64,000 bases of DNA from Borrelia coriaceae. Its GTDB lineage: Bacteria > Spirochaetota > Spirochaetia > Borreliales > Borreliaceae. Both the position numbers and the translations under genes were made by a program. Below are positions 26,455-35,816 of the stretch, in pieces. The DNA lies in the NCBI RefSeq assembly GCF_023035295.1, contig NZ_CP075076.1:856510-920509 (forward strand), given 5' to 3'. The notes beneath the pieces are model-generated. The model was not told the origin of the DNA. It worked only from the letters and a program-made list of their open reading frames with translations, and searched no databases. Each line of letters starts with the position of its first letter. The stretch's first letter is position 1.

Positions 26455-28992
26455 CTACATTAGTCCAAAAACATAAGTTGCATCTATTTGATTAATATCA
26501 ATATTAGTAGGCAAATTTACCTTTTTCCTCTTAATTTTAGCATAAAATTTATCATTTTGCTTGTAAATGTAAATTTTATTTCCGACTTTGTTTTTTGATA
26601 GTGAGATTATTTTTATAACAATGCCATTTTTTTCTAATTTAGCATCTAGCAGTTTAATTGATTTTTCTAGTGTGATTTCATATGCTTTTATGTCTTTTTT
26701 TAGTGGGCATGTGATGCTGTTATTTTCAGTTTTAATATAGTCTCCAAAAATCCCTGTTGTAGCAATTATTTTTTCATTGGTTTTTGGATACTCTCCAATA
26801 ATTTTTGGAAGTGAAAGTAATTTGAGTGCAAGTTCTAGGGTTATATTTTCATGTTCAATATTTTTTGTTGAAACTTTTTTGGCTTTTATTATTTTAGGTT
26901 TTTTGGGTTTACCTGTTTTTGTGAATTCTTGTGGAGCATAAACATCCTCTCCAAGTTGGACGATGCCCCCATATTTTGAATTTTTGTATATTACATTAAG
27001 CCCTGTTTCAGGATCAATTCCTAATATATGAGGTTGTATTTCTTTTTCTGATATTATCTTTTTTATTTCATCTTCTTTGTATAAGTTTTCTAATGGTGTT
27101 GTTACATTAATAGCGTAGTTATTTCCGTTAGAGATTAAGTAAGGCCCAAATTTACCAATGTTGATTTTATAACTAAATTTTTTGTTATTATTGTATTCAT
27201 AGACTATTCTAAATTCTTCAGGGCTAATAATAGGTTCTATTTTATTTATTGTATTCCTTAGACCTGCTTCCCCATTATAAAATTTATTTAAATATTTTAT
27301 TTTGTCTAGTGCTCCTATTGCAATCTTGTCTAAATTTTCTTCCATATTGGATGTAAATTTTAGTTCAATTAGTACTGGAAAATATTTTTTTAATAGATTT
27401 ATTACTGCTGCTCCTTTTATTGTTGGTATTAGTGTGTTATTTTGTTTAAATATATATTCTCTCTCAAAGAGAGTGGAGATAATGGTCGCATAAGTTGAGG
27501 GTCGTCCTATGCCTTCTTTTTCAAGTTTTTGTACAAGTGATGCTTCTGTATATCTAAGTGGGGGTTTCGTTTCATGCTCTTCTGGCTTGATATTCAATAT
27601 TGCAAACTTATCACCTTCTTTTATGAGGGAAAAATCTATGGTACTGTTTTCATCAAACTCTTTACTATTTTTCATAAAGCCATCAAAAACGATTTTTGTG
27701 AAATTCGTTTTAAAAGTTAAATTTTCATGTTTCAATGTTATTTTAATAACTTTTTTAATTGCATTTTTCATTCCAGATTCAATAGTTCTATCCCATATCA
27801 TTTTATATATTTCTTTAGCAGTTTCGCTTTCTATTTGTATTTGTTCAGGAGGTGTAAATAGTTCAGAAGGTCTTATCGCTTCATGTGCATCCTGAGCCAT
27901 TTTTGCTTTAGTGTATACTCTTTCATCTGTTTCTATGTATTCTTCGCCATATTTTTGTTTTATAATAGTTTTGATTTTTTCTTTTGCGGTTTCGGCAATG
28001 TCATAAGAATCTGTCCTTATATAAGTTATGTAGCCATTTTCATATAGTTTTTGTGCGTAATTCATAATTTGTTTAGTGCCTATTTTCAATTTTCTGTTTA
28101 CTTCTTGTTGAAGAGAAGATGTAATGAATGGTTTAGGAGGAGATTGTTTAATTTTTTTTGTTTCAATGGAAATTATTTCGATTTCTTTTATCCTATTTAG
28201 CTCTTTTGTAAGAATATCCATTAATTTTTTATCTATTACAATTGTTTTGTCAGGATCGTGTAGATTTCCTGTATCGTTTATAAAATCTTTGCTCTCAGCT
28301 ACATTTTTATTGTCGATTTTTTCTAGTATTGTTTTAATTTCTATGTCGTTTTTGTTGTGTTTGCATTCAAGTGTAATGGAATAATAATTGGCTTTTTTAA
28401 AGTTTATTCTTGTCATTTCTTTTTCTATGATTAATTGTAGGCCAACGGATTGTACTCTGCCAGCAGAGAGTCCGTAGGCAATTTTTTTCCACAGTAAAGG
28501 GGAGATAGTGTATCCGTAAAGTCTGTCTAGTATTCTTCTTGTCTCCCCGGCATTAACTAGATGCATGTTGATTTCTCTTGTATTATTGAGTGAATCGATT
28601 ATTGCGCTTTTTGTAATTTCATGAAATACCATTCTTTTATAGTTTTTAATTTGCAATACTTCTTTTAGGTGAAATGCTATTGTCTCTCCTTCCCTATCTT
28701 GGTCAGTTGCAAGGTAGATTTCATCTTTATCTTTTATGATATTTTTGAGTTTTTCAATTACTTTTTTTTTATTATTTGGGATAATATAAAGTGGTTTAAA
28801 GTCATTTTGATGATCTATAGAGATGTGTGACCATTCAAATTTTTTATACTCTTCAGGTATTTCTTTAGCACTGTTTGGCAAATCTCTTATATGTCCTATG
28901 CAAGCTTCTACTGAAAATGAATTATCAAGATATTTCTTTATTGTTGTTGCTTTTGTTGGTGATTCTACTATTATTAATTTTCTTTGTTGCAT
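26455..28992 (-). CDS. topA: DNA topoisomerase I
   Basis: A type IA topoisomerase of 845 residues that relaxes negative supercoils. The TOPRIM domain starts [18 protein letters not shown] and continues [15 protein letters not shown]; the active-site Tyr is in [14 protein letters not shown] near residue 320. Other family blocks are AHEAIRPSE and [10 protein letters not shown]. The C-terminal part has the usual repeat region ([20 protein letters not shown]) but none of the four-cysteine zinc fingers found in E. coli TopA. An AAGGG ribosome binding site precedes the ATG. It is co-transcribed with hrpA. Confidence 0.96.
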   Translation of the reverse strand: MQQRKLIIVESPTKATTIKKYLDNSFSVEACIGHIRDLPNSAKEIPEEYKKFEWSHISIDHQNDFKPLYIIPNNKKKVIEKLKNIIKDKDEIYLATDQDREGETIAFHLKEVLQIKNYKRMVFHEITKSAIIDSLNNTREINMHLVNAGETRRILDRLYGYTISPLLWKKIAYGLSAGRVQSVGLQLIIEKEMTRINFKKANYYSITLECKHNKNDIEIKTILEKIDNKNVAESKDFINDTGNLHDPDKTIVIDKKLMDILTKELNRIKEIEIISIETKKIKQSPPKPFITSSLQQEVNRKLKIGTKQIMNYAQKLYENGYITYIRTDSYDIAETAKEKIKTIIKQKYGEEYIETDERVYTKAKMAQDAHEAIRPSELFTPPEQIQIESETAKEIYKMIWDRTIESGMKNAIKKVIKITLKHENLTFKTNFTKIVFDGFMKNSKEFDENSTIDFSLIKEGDKFAILNIKPEEHETKPPLRYTEASLVQKLEKEGIGRPSTYATIISTLFEREYIFKQNNTLIPTIKGAAVINLLKKYFPVLIELKFTSNMEENLDKIAIGALDKIKYLNKFYNGEAGLRNTINKIEPIISPEEFRIVYEYNNNKKFSYKINIGKFGPYLISNGNNYAINVTTPLENLYKEDEIKKIISEKEIQPHILGIDPETGLNVIYKNSKYGGIVQLGEDVYAPQEFTKTGKPKKPKIIKAKKVSTKNIEHENITLELALKLLSLPKIIGEYPKTNEKIIATTGIFGDYIKTENNSITCPLKKDIKAYEITLEKSIKLLDAKLEKNGIVIKIISLSKNKVGNKIYIYKQNDKFYAKIKRKKVNLPTNIDINQIDATYVFGLM

Positions 28993-29067
28993 AAAACCCT
29001 TATATATATATAATATAACATAATGTGTAAATTATTGTAATTTTTAATAAAAATAGTGCGGTATTAA

Positions 29068-30300
29068 TTGAGTATTTATAGAGTTTTGCATACATCTGAT
29101 TGGCATATTGGTAAAAAAATTGGCCATTTTTCTAGAATTGGTGAACAACAAAGGTTTGTAAGTTTTTTATTGGAATTTATTAAAAGTGAGAAAATTGATC
29201 TTTTGCTTATTGCTGGTGATGTTTATGATTCAAAGAAACCTAGCCTTGAAGAGCAAAAGTTAATAAATGATTTTTTTTATGAATTATCTTTTACTGCTTG
29301 CAAATGGTGTGTGGTCATTACTGGAAATCATGATAAGAGAGATTATTTTAATATTAATAAAAAGATACTCTCAAAGTTTAATTTTTTTTTGGTTACTGGG
29401 GATGAACTTAACAATCAAGTAGTGTTTTTGGAAGATAGTGGTGATGTTAAATTTATCATTGTTTGTATGCCTTATATTAATGAAAGACTTATTGTAGATC
29501 AATATTGTAAAAGTATTGAACTTAATGATGATGTCTTTCTTAAAAATTTGGAAAAGGCTTATAGAGAGCAAATATCAAGTGTTATTGGAAATCTTGATGA
29601 GCAGTACCTTAGTATTCCTAGAATATTGATTGCACATTCTTTTTTTTCTGCTAGTAGTGTGGTTAGTAGTATTGGAAGTAGTCCTATTTTGCCTGTTAGT
29701 GTTTTTGGGAATAATTTTTCTTATGTTGCGCTTGGACATATTCATAATTTTAAAAAGTTGAAAGATAATATAGTTTATTCAGGTTCACCAATTCAATATT
29801 CATTTGATGAAGATCTTAAAAAATATGTGAATGTTTTGTTTTTCAGTGAAGGTAAATTGGTTGAGCAAAATAAAGTTTTACTTCCTATATTTGGTAAATT
29901 GCATTTTTTACAAGGTTCTTTTATTGAAATTATAAATGATTTGCATAAGCTTAAGCGAGAGATTTCTTATCTTTGTTATTTAAAAATTGAACTTAATGAG
30001 AAATTGAATGTGGGATTTGAAGAGCAGATTTATGATTTGGCAAAGTCAAGTTTAATCCATATATTTGATATTTATTATTATTTATTAGATTCAGAAAAAG
30101 CGTCCTTAAAAAGAGAACGAAAATTGCTTAGTAGGGATGAAGTACTAAGTAGAGATGAAAAGTATTTTTTCCAGGAAAAATTAAGACGAGATATTATAAA
30201 TGGTTTTAGGAAGGGGAATAAATTTAGCGAAGAAGAACTAATTGCTCTTTTTGAAGAAGTATTGCTGAAGGGAAGAGCAGGAAAATATGAGGATAAATAA
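29068..30300 (+). CDS. sbcD: Exonuclease SbcD
   Basis: The Mre11-like nuclease subunit of SbcCD, which cuts hairpins and protein-blocked DNA ends. The 410-residue protein has the phosphodiesterase motifs SDWHIGKKIG, AGDVYDSKKP, ITGNHDKRD, AHSFF and YVALGHIHNF in order. TTG at 29068 is the only start that keeps the first motif. It overlaps sbcC by 14 bases. For a genome with covalently closed hairpin telomeres, a hairpin nuclease is of special interest, since such ends must be protected from it. Confidence 0.95.
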   Translation: MSIYRVLHTSDWHIGKKIGHFSRIGEQQRFVSFLLEFIKSEKIDLLLIAGDVYDSKKPSLEEQKLINDFFYELSFTACKWCVVITGNHDKRDYFNINKKILSKFNFFLVTGDELNNQVVFLEDSGDVKFIIVCMPYINERLIVDQYCKSIELNDDVFLKNLEKAYREQISSVIGNLDEQYLSIPRILIAHSFFSASSVVSSIGSSPILPVSVFGNNFSYVALGHIHNFKKLKDNIVYSGSPIQYSFDEDLKKYVNVLFFSEGKLVEQNKVLLPIFGKLHFLQGSFIEIINDLHKLKREISYLCYLKIELNEKLNVGFEEQIYDLAKSSLIHIFDIYYYLLDSEKASLKRERKLLSRDEVLSRDEKYFFQEKLRRDIINGFRKGNKFSEEELIALFEEVLLKGRAGKYEDK

Positions 30301-33136
30301 ATTAGTATTTAAAAATATTGCTTCCTATAAAGGTGAATATGAGATAAACTTTGATATTTCTGTTTTAAAGAGGTCTGGCATTTTTTTGATTTCTGGAAGT
30401 ACTGGAGCTGGAAAGAGTACGATATTAGACTGTATTACTCTTGCTCTTTATGCCAGAGTTTATAGACTTGATAAAAATATTGCAGATTCAATTTCTAAGG
30501 GTTTTGATAGTGCTTATGTTAAACTGACTTTTACTGTTTCTGAGAAGGTTTATGAGTCATTTATTGAACTTACTATAAGACAAAAGGAAACGCCAAAAAG
30601 TATGGTACTGAGTTGTATTAGTGATGGGAATTTAATTGAAACTAAAGAGAATGTTTTGGCTTATATTAAGAGTCTTTGTAGGTTAGATTTTGAGCAGTTT
30701 TGTCAAACGGTTATTTTACCCCAGGGTAATTTTCAGGAATTTTTGACTTCAAAGCCTAAAAATAAGACAGCAATAATTGACAATATTTTTAATTTAAAAA
30801 AGTATGATGATATAGAAATTTTTTTGAAAAAGGAGCTAGAACTTACAAAATTCAATATAGAAAAATTAAAATTTTTAGATACAGAGGAAAAAAACAGGTT
30901 TAGTATTAATAAAAAAAGATTAAATGAGTTGACTGATTTTTTAAGCTCAATTGATGTAGAAGATGTGAGAGAGAATCTTGACAATGTTTATAAGTTAATA
31001 ATTATTTGTGAAAAAATCATTAAGTCTAATCAAAACTATTTGGATATTCGACATAGAATAGATAATTTAGAGTTGGAATTATCTTTGAAGATTGGAGGTA
31101 AGAAGAGATTAGATCATGAATATACTTTGCAAAAAGAGCTTCAATCAGAATTAGATAAAAAAATGGAATTTTATAATTCTGATAATTTTTTGGATTTAAA
31201 ACATTTCGTTAAAAAGCAAAGTGAACTTTTAAATGATAAAAATCGGTTTTTGTTAGAGTTTTTAAGTATTCAAAGGAATTTAGAGGAATTGAAATATCTG
31301 GACTTAGATAGTTTTAATTTTGATTATGTAAAGAAATTGTATTATGAGAATGTTGTTTTATATGAGATGGATTTTGATGAGGAGGCTTATGATAGATTGC
31401 TTGTAAAAGAGAAGCAATTGGAAGAGCAGAAAAATAAATTATTAGTAGAACAGAGAAAAAAAAACGTCGAGATTAAAAGTATTACTACAGAAAAAACGAA
31501 ATTTGACTTTGATAAGTATATTTATTATGAGGCATTAAAGCTACTAAAGGGGTTTTATGAAGAATTAATATTAAGATATAAAAATAGATTAGAGTTGTTA
31601 TTAAAGTCAAATGATAGTTCTTCATCTAAAGTTACAGACATAAATATTAAAATTGGTTTGTATGAAGAGTTTTTAGAATATCTTAATAGTAATAAGCAGT
31701 CTGTTCAAAGAGATATAGAGAATCTTAAACATCATCAGAGTGCATATAAAGTATACCAAGGCAAAGAAAAATTAAAAATTAATAATTTAAATGCTCTCTT
31801 AGAGATAAACTCAAAGATTCAAATTTTGCAATCTAAGTTAGATGCGCTTAAGCTAGATATATTGCATAATAAAGAAAATAAAATCAGATGGGAAGGTTGC
31901 ATCTTAAATTTTAAGAAAAATAATGCAGAGATTTTGAAGAGAATTGGTAAAAATTTATTTCATAAGTATATAGATTATTCTGATAAAGATAGTGTTCTGA
32001 TTTTTGAAAGTAAACTTAAGGAAGTTGCAAATTTAAGATTGATGCTTAATGATTTAAATTCCAAAATTTCTTTAAAGAAAACAGAAATTAAAGAAAATTT
32101 AGATAAGATAAAAAATTTATTATCTAGTACTAATTTAAAAATAAGTCTAAGTGATCCTGATTTACTTGAGAGTGAGTTTAAAAAAATTTTAAGTTCTAAA
32201 AGGGATATAGAAAATGACCATGTTAAATTGAAGTTGTCTCTTGATAGTATAAGTAATGCAAAACTGAAACTTGAAAGTCAAATTGAGATTATGAGGCAAA
32301 CTATTTTAGGTTTTGAGATTGAACTTAAAGATGAGCTAGCTAATTTTAATTCTAGTTTTTTAGATTTTAAAAGTTTAATGATAAATGATCATTGTATTAA
32401 AGATTCTATTTTTTTAGTTAATTTTTTAAACCCTAGTAAAAATAGCTTAAAACATTTTGTAGATTTGAAATCGGATTTTATGTCTCAAATTGAGATTTTG
32501 TCTAAGAGTATTAGTAGGTATGAGGCAACTTTTTCAAGTTTACAGGCTCTTAAAGCGGAACTTGATGTACAGGAGCTTAATTTAGAAAATATTAAGCATG
32601 AGTTAAGCAATGTAAGTGAACGTAATGATAAATTGGACATTTTAAAGAAAGTTGTTACTGTTTCTCCTAGTTTAAAGTATTATGTTCAGAGTTTTTTGAT
32701 TGATGAGATTTTAATCATATCAAATAAAAAGTATTTAAACATTATTCTTCCTGATTTTGAGCTTGAACTTAATACAGATAGTAAGGATTTTAATTTTTTA
32801 ATTAGAAGCAAAAAAGATGGCAATATGACTCGTAGTGTTAAGACTTTATCTGGTGGTGAGAAATTTCTTGTATCGTTGTCACTCTCTCTAGCTCTCTCGG
32901 ACATGATAAGAGATAGTGAGCTTAAAATGGAAGCGTTTTTTCTTGATGAGGGATTTGGTAATCTTGATGAAGAGACTTTAAAGATGGTTATTCCAAAAAT
33001 TTCTGATTTGCAGCGTGTTGATGGACGTCAAATTGGTATAATATCGCATGTTTCTTATTTAAAGGAAGAGATTAAGACTCAGATAGTTGTAAGTAAAATT
33101 TCATCAATTTCTAATATTACTATAGAGAGTTTTTAA
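30287..33136 (+). CDS. sbcC: Exonuclease subunit SbcC
   Basis: A Rad50-like SMC ATPase of 949 residues. Walker A GSTGAGKSTILDCITLAL lies near residue 38, the Q-loop region (DFEQFCQTVILPQGNFQEFL) near 130, the ABC signature LSGGEKFLVSLSLSLALSD near 845 and Walker B FFLDEGFGNLDEE near 885. Between them, about 180-800 is coiled-coil. Nearly all SbcC/Rad50 proteins dimerise through a zinc hook with a C-x-x-C motif at the coil apex; I find no C-x-x-C anywhere in this protein. Otherwise it looks intact. Confidence 0.95.
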   Translation: MRINKLVFKNIASYKGEYEINFDISVLKRSGIFLISGSTGAGKSTILDCITLALYARVYRLDKNIADSISKGFDSAYVKLTFTVSEKVYESFIELTIRQKETPKSMVLSCISDGNLIETKENVLAYIKSLCRLDFEQFCQTVILPQGNFQEFLTSKPKNKTAIIDNIFNLKKYDDIEIFLKKELELTKFNIEKLKFLDTEEKNRFSINKKRLNELTDFLSSIDVEDVRENLDNVYKLIIICEKIIKSNQNYLDIRHRIDNLELELSLKIGGKKRLDHEYTLQKELQSELDKKMEFYNSDNFLDLKHFVKKQSELLNDKNRFLLEFLSIQRNLEELKYLDLDSFNFDYVKKLYYENVVLYEMDFDEEAYDRLLVKEKQLEEQKNKLLVEQRKKNVEIKSITTEKTKFDFDKYIYYEALKLLKGFYEELILRYKNRLELLLKSNDSSSSKVTDINIKIGLYEEFLEYLNSNKQSVQRDIENLKHHQSAYKVYQGKEKLKINNLNALLEINSKIQILQSKLDALKLDILHNKENKIRWEGCILNFKKNNAEILKRIGKNLFHKYIDYSDKDSVLIFESKLKEVANLRLMLNDLNSKISLKKTEIKENLDKIKNLLSSTNLKISLSDPDLLESEFKKILSSKRDIENDHVKLKLSLDSISNAKLKLESQIEIMRQTILGFEIELKDELANFNSSFLDFKSLMINDHCIKDSIFLVNFLNPSKNSLKHFVDLKSDFMSQIEILSKSISRYEATFSSLQALKAELDVQELNLENIKHELSNVSERNDKLDILKKVVTVSPSLKYYVQSFLIDEILIISNKKYLNIILPDFELELNTDSKDFNFLIRSKKDGNMTRSVKTLSGGEKFLVSLSLSLALSDMIRDSELKMEAFFLDEGFGNLDEETLKMVIPKISDLQRVDGRQIGIISHVSYLKEEIKTQIVVSKISSISNITIESF

Positions 33137-33171
33137 TTTTTTGTTGTATAATTAGCTGGATATTTTATAAT

Positions 33172-34122
33172 ATGGAGATTTGTGTGGGGCATTATGTTTC
33201 AATTGATGTTGGAGGTACTAATACTAAATATTCTTTTGCAGATAGTGGTGGGAATTTGCTTGATAAACATGAAGTTAAATCAGGGGTTACTGTTGATGAG
33301 CAAGTTAGTATTTTAGTAGATATAATTGATTCTTATAAAAAAGAAGGCGATATCAAAGGTGTTGCAATTTCAATGCCTGGATTTGTTGATCCTAAGGGAA
33401 TTGTAATTAGAGTGAATGCTATTAAAGGATTTGTGAATTTTCCTTTAAAGGAAAAGCTTGAGACTTTAACAGGGATAAACGTTGAGATTGAAAATGATGC
33501 TAATTGTGTGGCTTTAGCAGAAAAATTTAAGGGTCATGCTATTGATGCTAATGATTTTGTTGCTTTGACTCTTGGAACAGGCATTGGTGCTGGAATATTT
33601 ATGAATGGGAGACTTGTAAGGGGATATTCTTTTATGTCTGGTGAGATTGGATTTATGATTACTAGGGGACTTGGCAATAATATTCCTTTTAATTGTAGAT
33701 GGGAATCTATAGCTTCTGTTGCTGCTTTAAGGAAAAGGGTTGCTAAGCGTTTGGATATGGAATTTGATGAAGTGTCTGGAGAATATGTTTTTGAGCTTGC
33801 TGATAGTGGTAATATCCACGCTAAGAATGAAGTCGAGCATTTTTTTGAAACTTTATCATTTGGTATTTTTAATTTAACTTTCATTTTAAATCCTGAAAAG
33901 ATTTTGATTGGTGGTGGAATAAGTTCGAGACCGGATTTAATAAATAGGATATATGATAAATTAGAGAATTTGTGGTCCTTAGAATTAGCACATATTTATA
34001 CTAATGACATCAAGAAACTTGTTAAACTTGAGACAACTAAATTTAATAACGATTCTGGTAAACTTGGAGCATTATATCATTATTTTATTCAGAATAAGTT
34101 GTTATGTAATTTAGGTGTTTAG
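33172..34122 (+). CDS. ROK-family sugar kinase
   Basis: A 316-residue ROK protein without an N-terminal helix-turn-helix, so a kinase rather than a repressor. Motifs: SIDVGGTNTKYSFAD (phosphate 1), SMPGFVDP, IENDANCVALAEKF (catalytic Asp in EIENDAN), LTLGTGIGAGIFMNGRL and GGGISSRPDL. The usual ROK zinc site (CGCxGCxE) is missing; the segment after GEIGFM reads GLGNNIPFNCRWES. Sugar specificity is not readable. TATAAT at 33166-33171 abuts the ATG, so an in-frame GTG at 33184, preceded by GGAG, may be the real start. cutC follows immediately. Confidence 0.87.
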   Translation: MEICVGHYVSIDVGGTNTKYSFADSGGNLLDKHEVKSGVTVDEQVSILVDIIDSYKKEGDIKGVAISMPGFVDPKGIVIRVNAIKGFVNFPLKEKLETLTGINVEIENDANCVALAEKFKGHAIDANDFVALTLGTGIGAGIFMNGRLVRGYSFMSGEIGFMITRGLGNNIPFNCRWESIASVAALRKRVAKRLDMEFDEVSGEYVFELADSGNIHAKNEVEHFFETLSFGIFNLTFILNPEKILIGGGISSRPDLINRIYDKLENLWSLELAHIYTNDIKKLVKLETTKFNNDSGKLGALYHYFIQNKLLCNLGV

Positions 34123-34743
34123 ATGATAAGAGAAGCATGTGTTTTTAATATATTGGAGGCTTTAAATGCTGTTGATCTTGGAGCTAATAGAATTGAGCTT
34201 TGTGAAAATATGACCTGTGGAGGCACCACGCCTTCTTATGGGACCATAAAAGTTTTGAGGGAAGTTTTGGGTGTTCCTATGGTTGTAATGATTAGACCAA
34301 GGTGTGGGAATTTTGTGTATTCTAATTTAGAATTTCAAGCTATGAAAGCAGATATTGAGCTTTGTAAGAGTCTTGGGGTGGAAGGTGTGGTTTTTGGAAT
34401 TTTAAGGGATAATCATGAAATTGATATAGAGAGAACTAAAGATTTGTTAAGTTTATCTTGCCCTTTAAAAGTTACTTTTCATAAAGCAGTTGATGAGACT
34501 TGTGATATTAGAGCGTCTGTGGCTGATCTTTTAGATATTGGTATTCATAGAATATTGACTTCAGGAGGAGGACTTAGGGCTCAGGATTCTCTTATGATAC
34601 TTCAAGATTTAATATTAATGGCTGGAGAAAAATTAGAAATTGTTGTTGCAGGTAAGGTTAATCAGGACAATATTGATAGTATTGATGCTATTTTGGGTGC
34701 TAAAGCTTATCATGGGAGGCTTATTGTTGGTAATTTAAATTGA
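34123..34743 (+). CDS. cutC: CutC family protein
   Basis: A 206-residue TIM-barrel protein of the CutC family: REACVFNILEALNAVDLGAN at the N-terminus, RIELCENMTCGGTTPSYG, VMIRPRCGNFVYS, GVVFGILRDNHEID, TFHKAVDET and ILTSGGG are all family blocks. CutC was first linked to copper tolerance in E. coli, but that role is disputed and the enzyme activity is unknown. It begins directly after the ROK kinase stop with no gap, implying co-transcription. At 206 residues it is slightly shorter than typical members (about 240). Confidence 0.92.
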   Translation: MIREACVFNILEALNAVDLGANRIELCENMTCGGTTPSYGTIKVLREVLGVPMVVMIRPRCGNFVYSNLEFQAMKADIELCKSLGVEGVVFGILRDNHEIDIERTKDLLSLSCPLKVTFHKAVDETCDIRASVADLLDIGIHRILTSGGGLRAQDSLMILQDLILMAGEKLEIVVAGKVNQDNIDSIDAILGAKAYHGRLIVGNLN

Positions 34744-35003
34744 TCTCAAGTGTGCGTTATTATTTTAGTTGAATTAGATTAAGGTAAATATTTATTTTTA
34801 TTATAAGGGAATTTTAAAATATTTTATTCATAACTATTTGTACATTATGATGTTACATATACAAATATGAGGTTGTATGTGATTAGAGAAAAGCAGTTGA
34901 TTATGTAAATATTAATGACATTAAACCAAAAATGAGAGATTTTAATTAGTTGAATAAGATAATTGTATTATTAATAAAAATTTGGAATTGTCTTTGATAT
35001 AAA

Positions 35004-35816
35004 TTAAATCTCAGACATTAGACTTGTTATAAATTCTTTAATGCTTATTTTGTTAACATTAAATTGGAGTTCTACAGTATCTTGATCTTGTATTTTAGAT
35101 TTTATAGGACTTGAGATTATTATTTTTGTAATGTTAGCTAGGAGGGTTGGTATTAATTTTTTTGATAAAATGGATAGTATTGTTGGGTTATCAGTGTTTA
35201 AGTAGGCTTTTAAATGATAATCATCTTCGTTTTCACTGTTTGCAATGAATATTCCCTTGTCAAAGGGAATAAGATTTGTTTTATTTATTCTATCTGGCAG
35301 TAGTATATTAATATCCTTGATCCAAATGAATATTTCATTTTGATCAAGGATATTAATATATTTTGTTGTTAGTACATTTTCGTTTTTATGAGTTGTTTTT
35401 TTTTGATTGATTAGAATTCCTTTTTTGCCTTTAATAGGGGTGACGTATATATCTGAATTTTTTATTTTCCATTTTGGATTTGTGAATATGTTGCCGTGGG
35501 ATTCAAAATTTGGGTTGTTTTGTATTGCCCAAAAGATATTTTTGGGAAAATTCCCTGTTATTATTGACGAAAAAGCTTCTGTATTTTTTGTGTAACTTAA
35601 GTATAAGTTACCAATGGTACTAAGTCCGATTTTGTATTTTGTGTTAAGTTCATTGTAGATGAATCTGTTTTTAGATAGATTGATGTAAGCGTATACGTCT
35701 GATGATGAGTCTAACAACATAATTGAAGATATATGCTTTTTAGGTGGGCAATAAGTTAAAGTTTCACATCCTATAAAAAAAATAGCCATGAAAATTGTGA
35801 TAATTAGTTTGACCAT
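35004..35816 (-). CDS. Lipoprotein of unknown function
   Basis: A 270-residue protein with a classic lipoprotein signal ([14 protein letters not shown], Cys near residue 17). After the Cys come [20 protein letters not shown] and mixed beta-strand sequence with no catalytic motif I recognise. It overlaps the ileS stop by 13 bases and is the last gene of the pgm-clp-ileS unit. Equivalent genes next to ileS are known as hypotheticals in Borrelia. The 260-base gap that follows (34744-35003) shows no gene. Confidence 0.78.
   Translation of the reverse strand: MVKLIITIFMAIFFIGCETLTYCPPKKHISSIMLLDSSSDVYAYINLSKNRFIYNELNTKYKIGLSTIGNLYLSYTKNTEAFSSIITGNFPKNIFWAIQNNPNFESHGNIFTNPKWKIKNSDIYVTPIKGKKGILINQKKTTHKNENVLTTKYINILDQNEIFIWIKDINILLPDRINKTNLIPFDKGIFIANSENEDDYHLKAYLNTDNPTILSILSKKLIPTLLANITKIIISSPIKSKIQDQDTVELQFNVNKISIKEFITSLMSEI

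Noticed and set aside
34744-35003. Possible RNA gene or small gene between cutC and the lipoprotein
   Set aside because: No tRNA-like fold, no strong hairpin and no start with a ribosome binding site could be found in this AT-rich gap.
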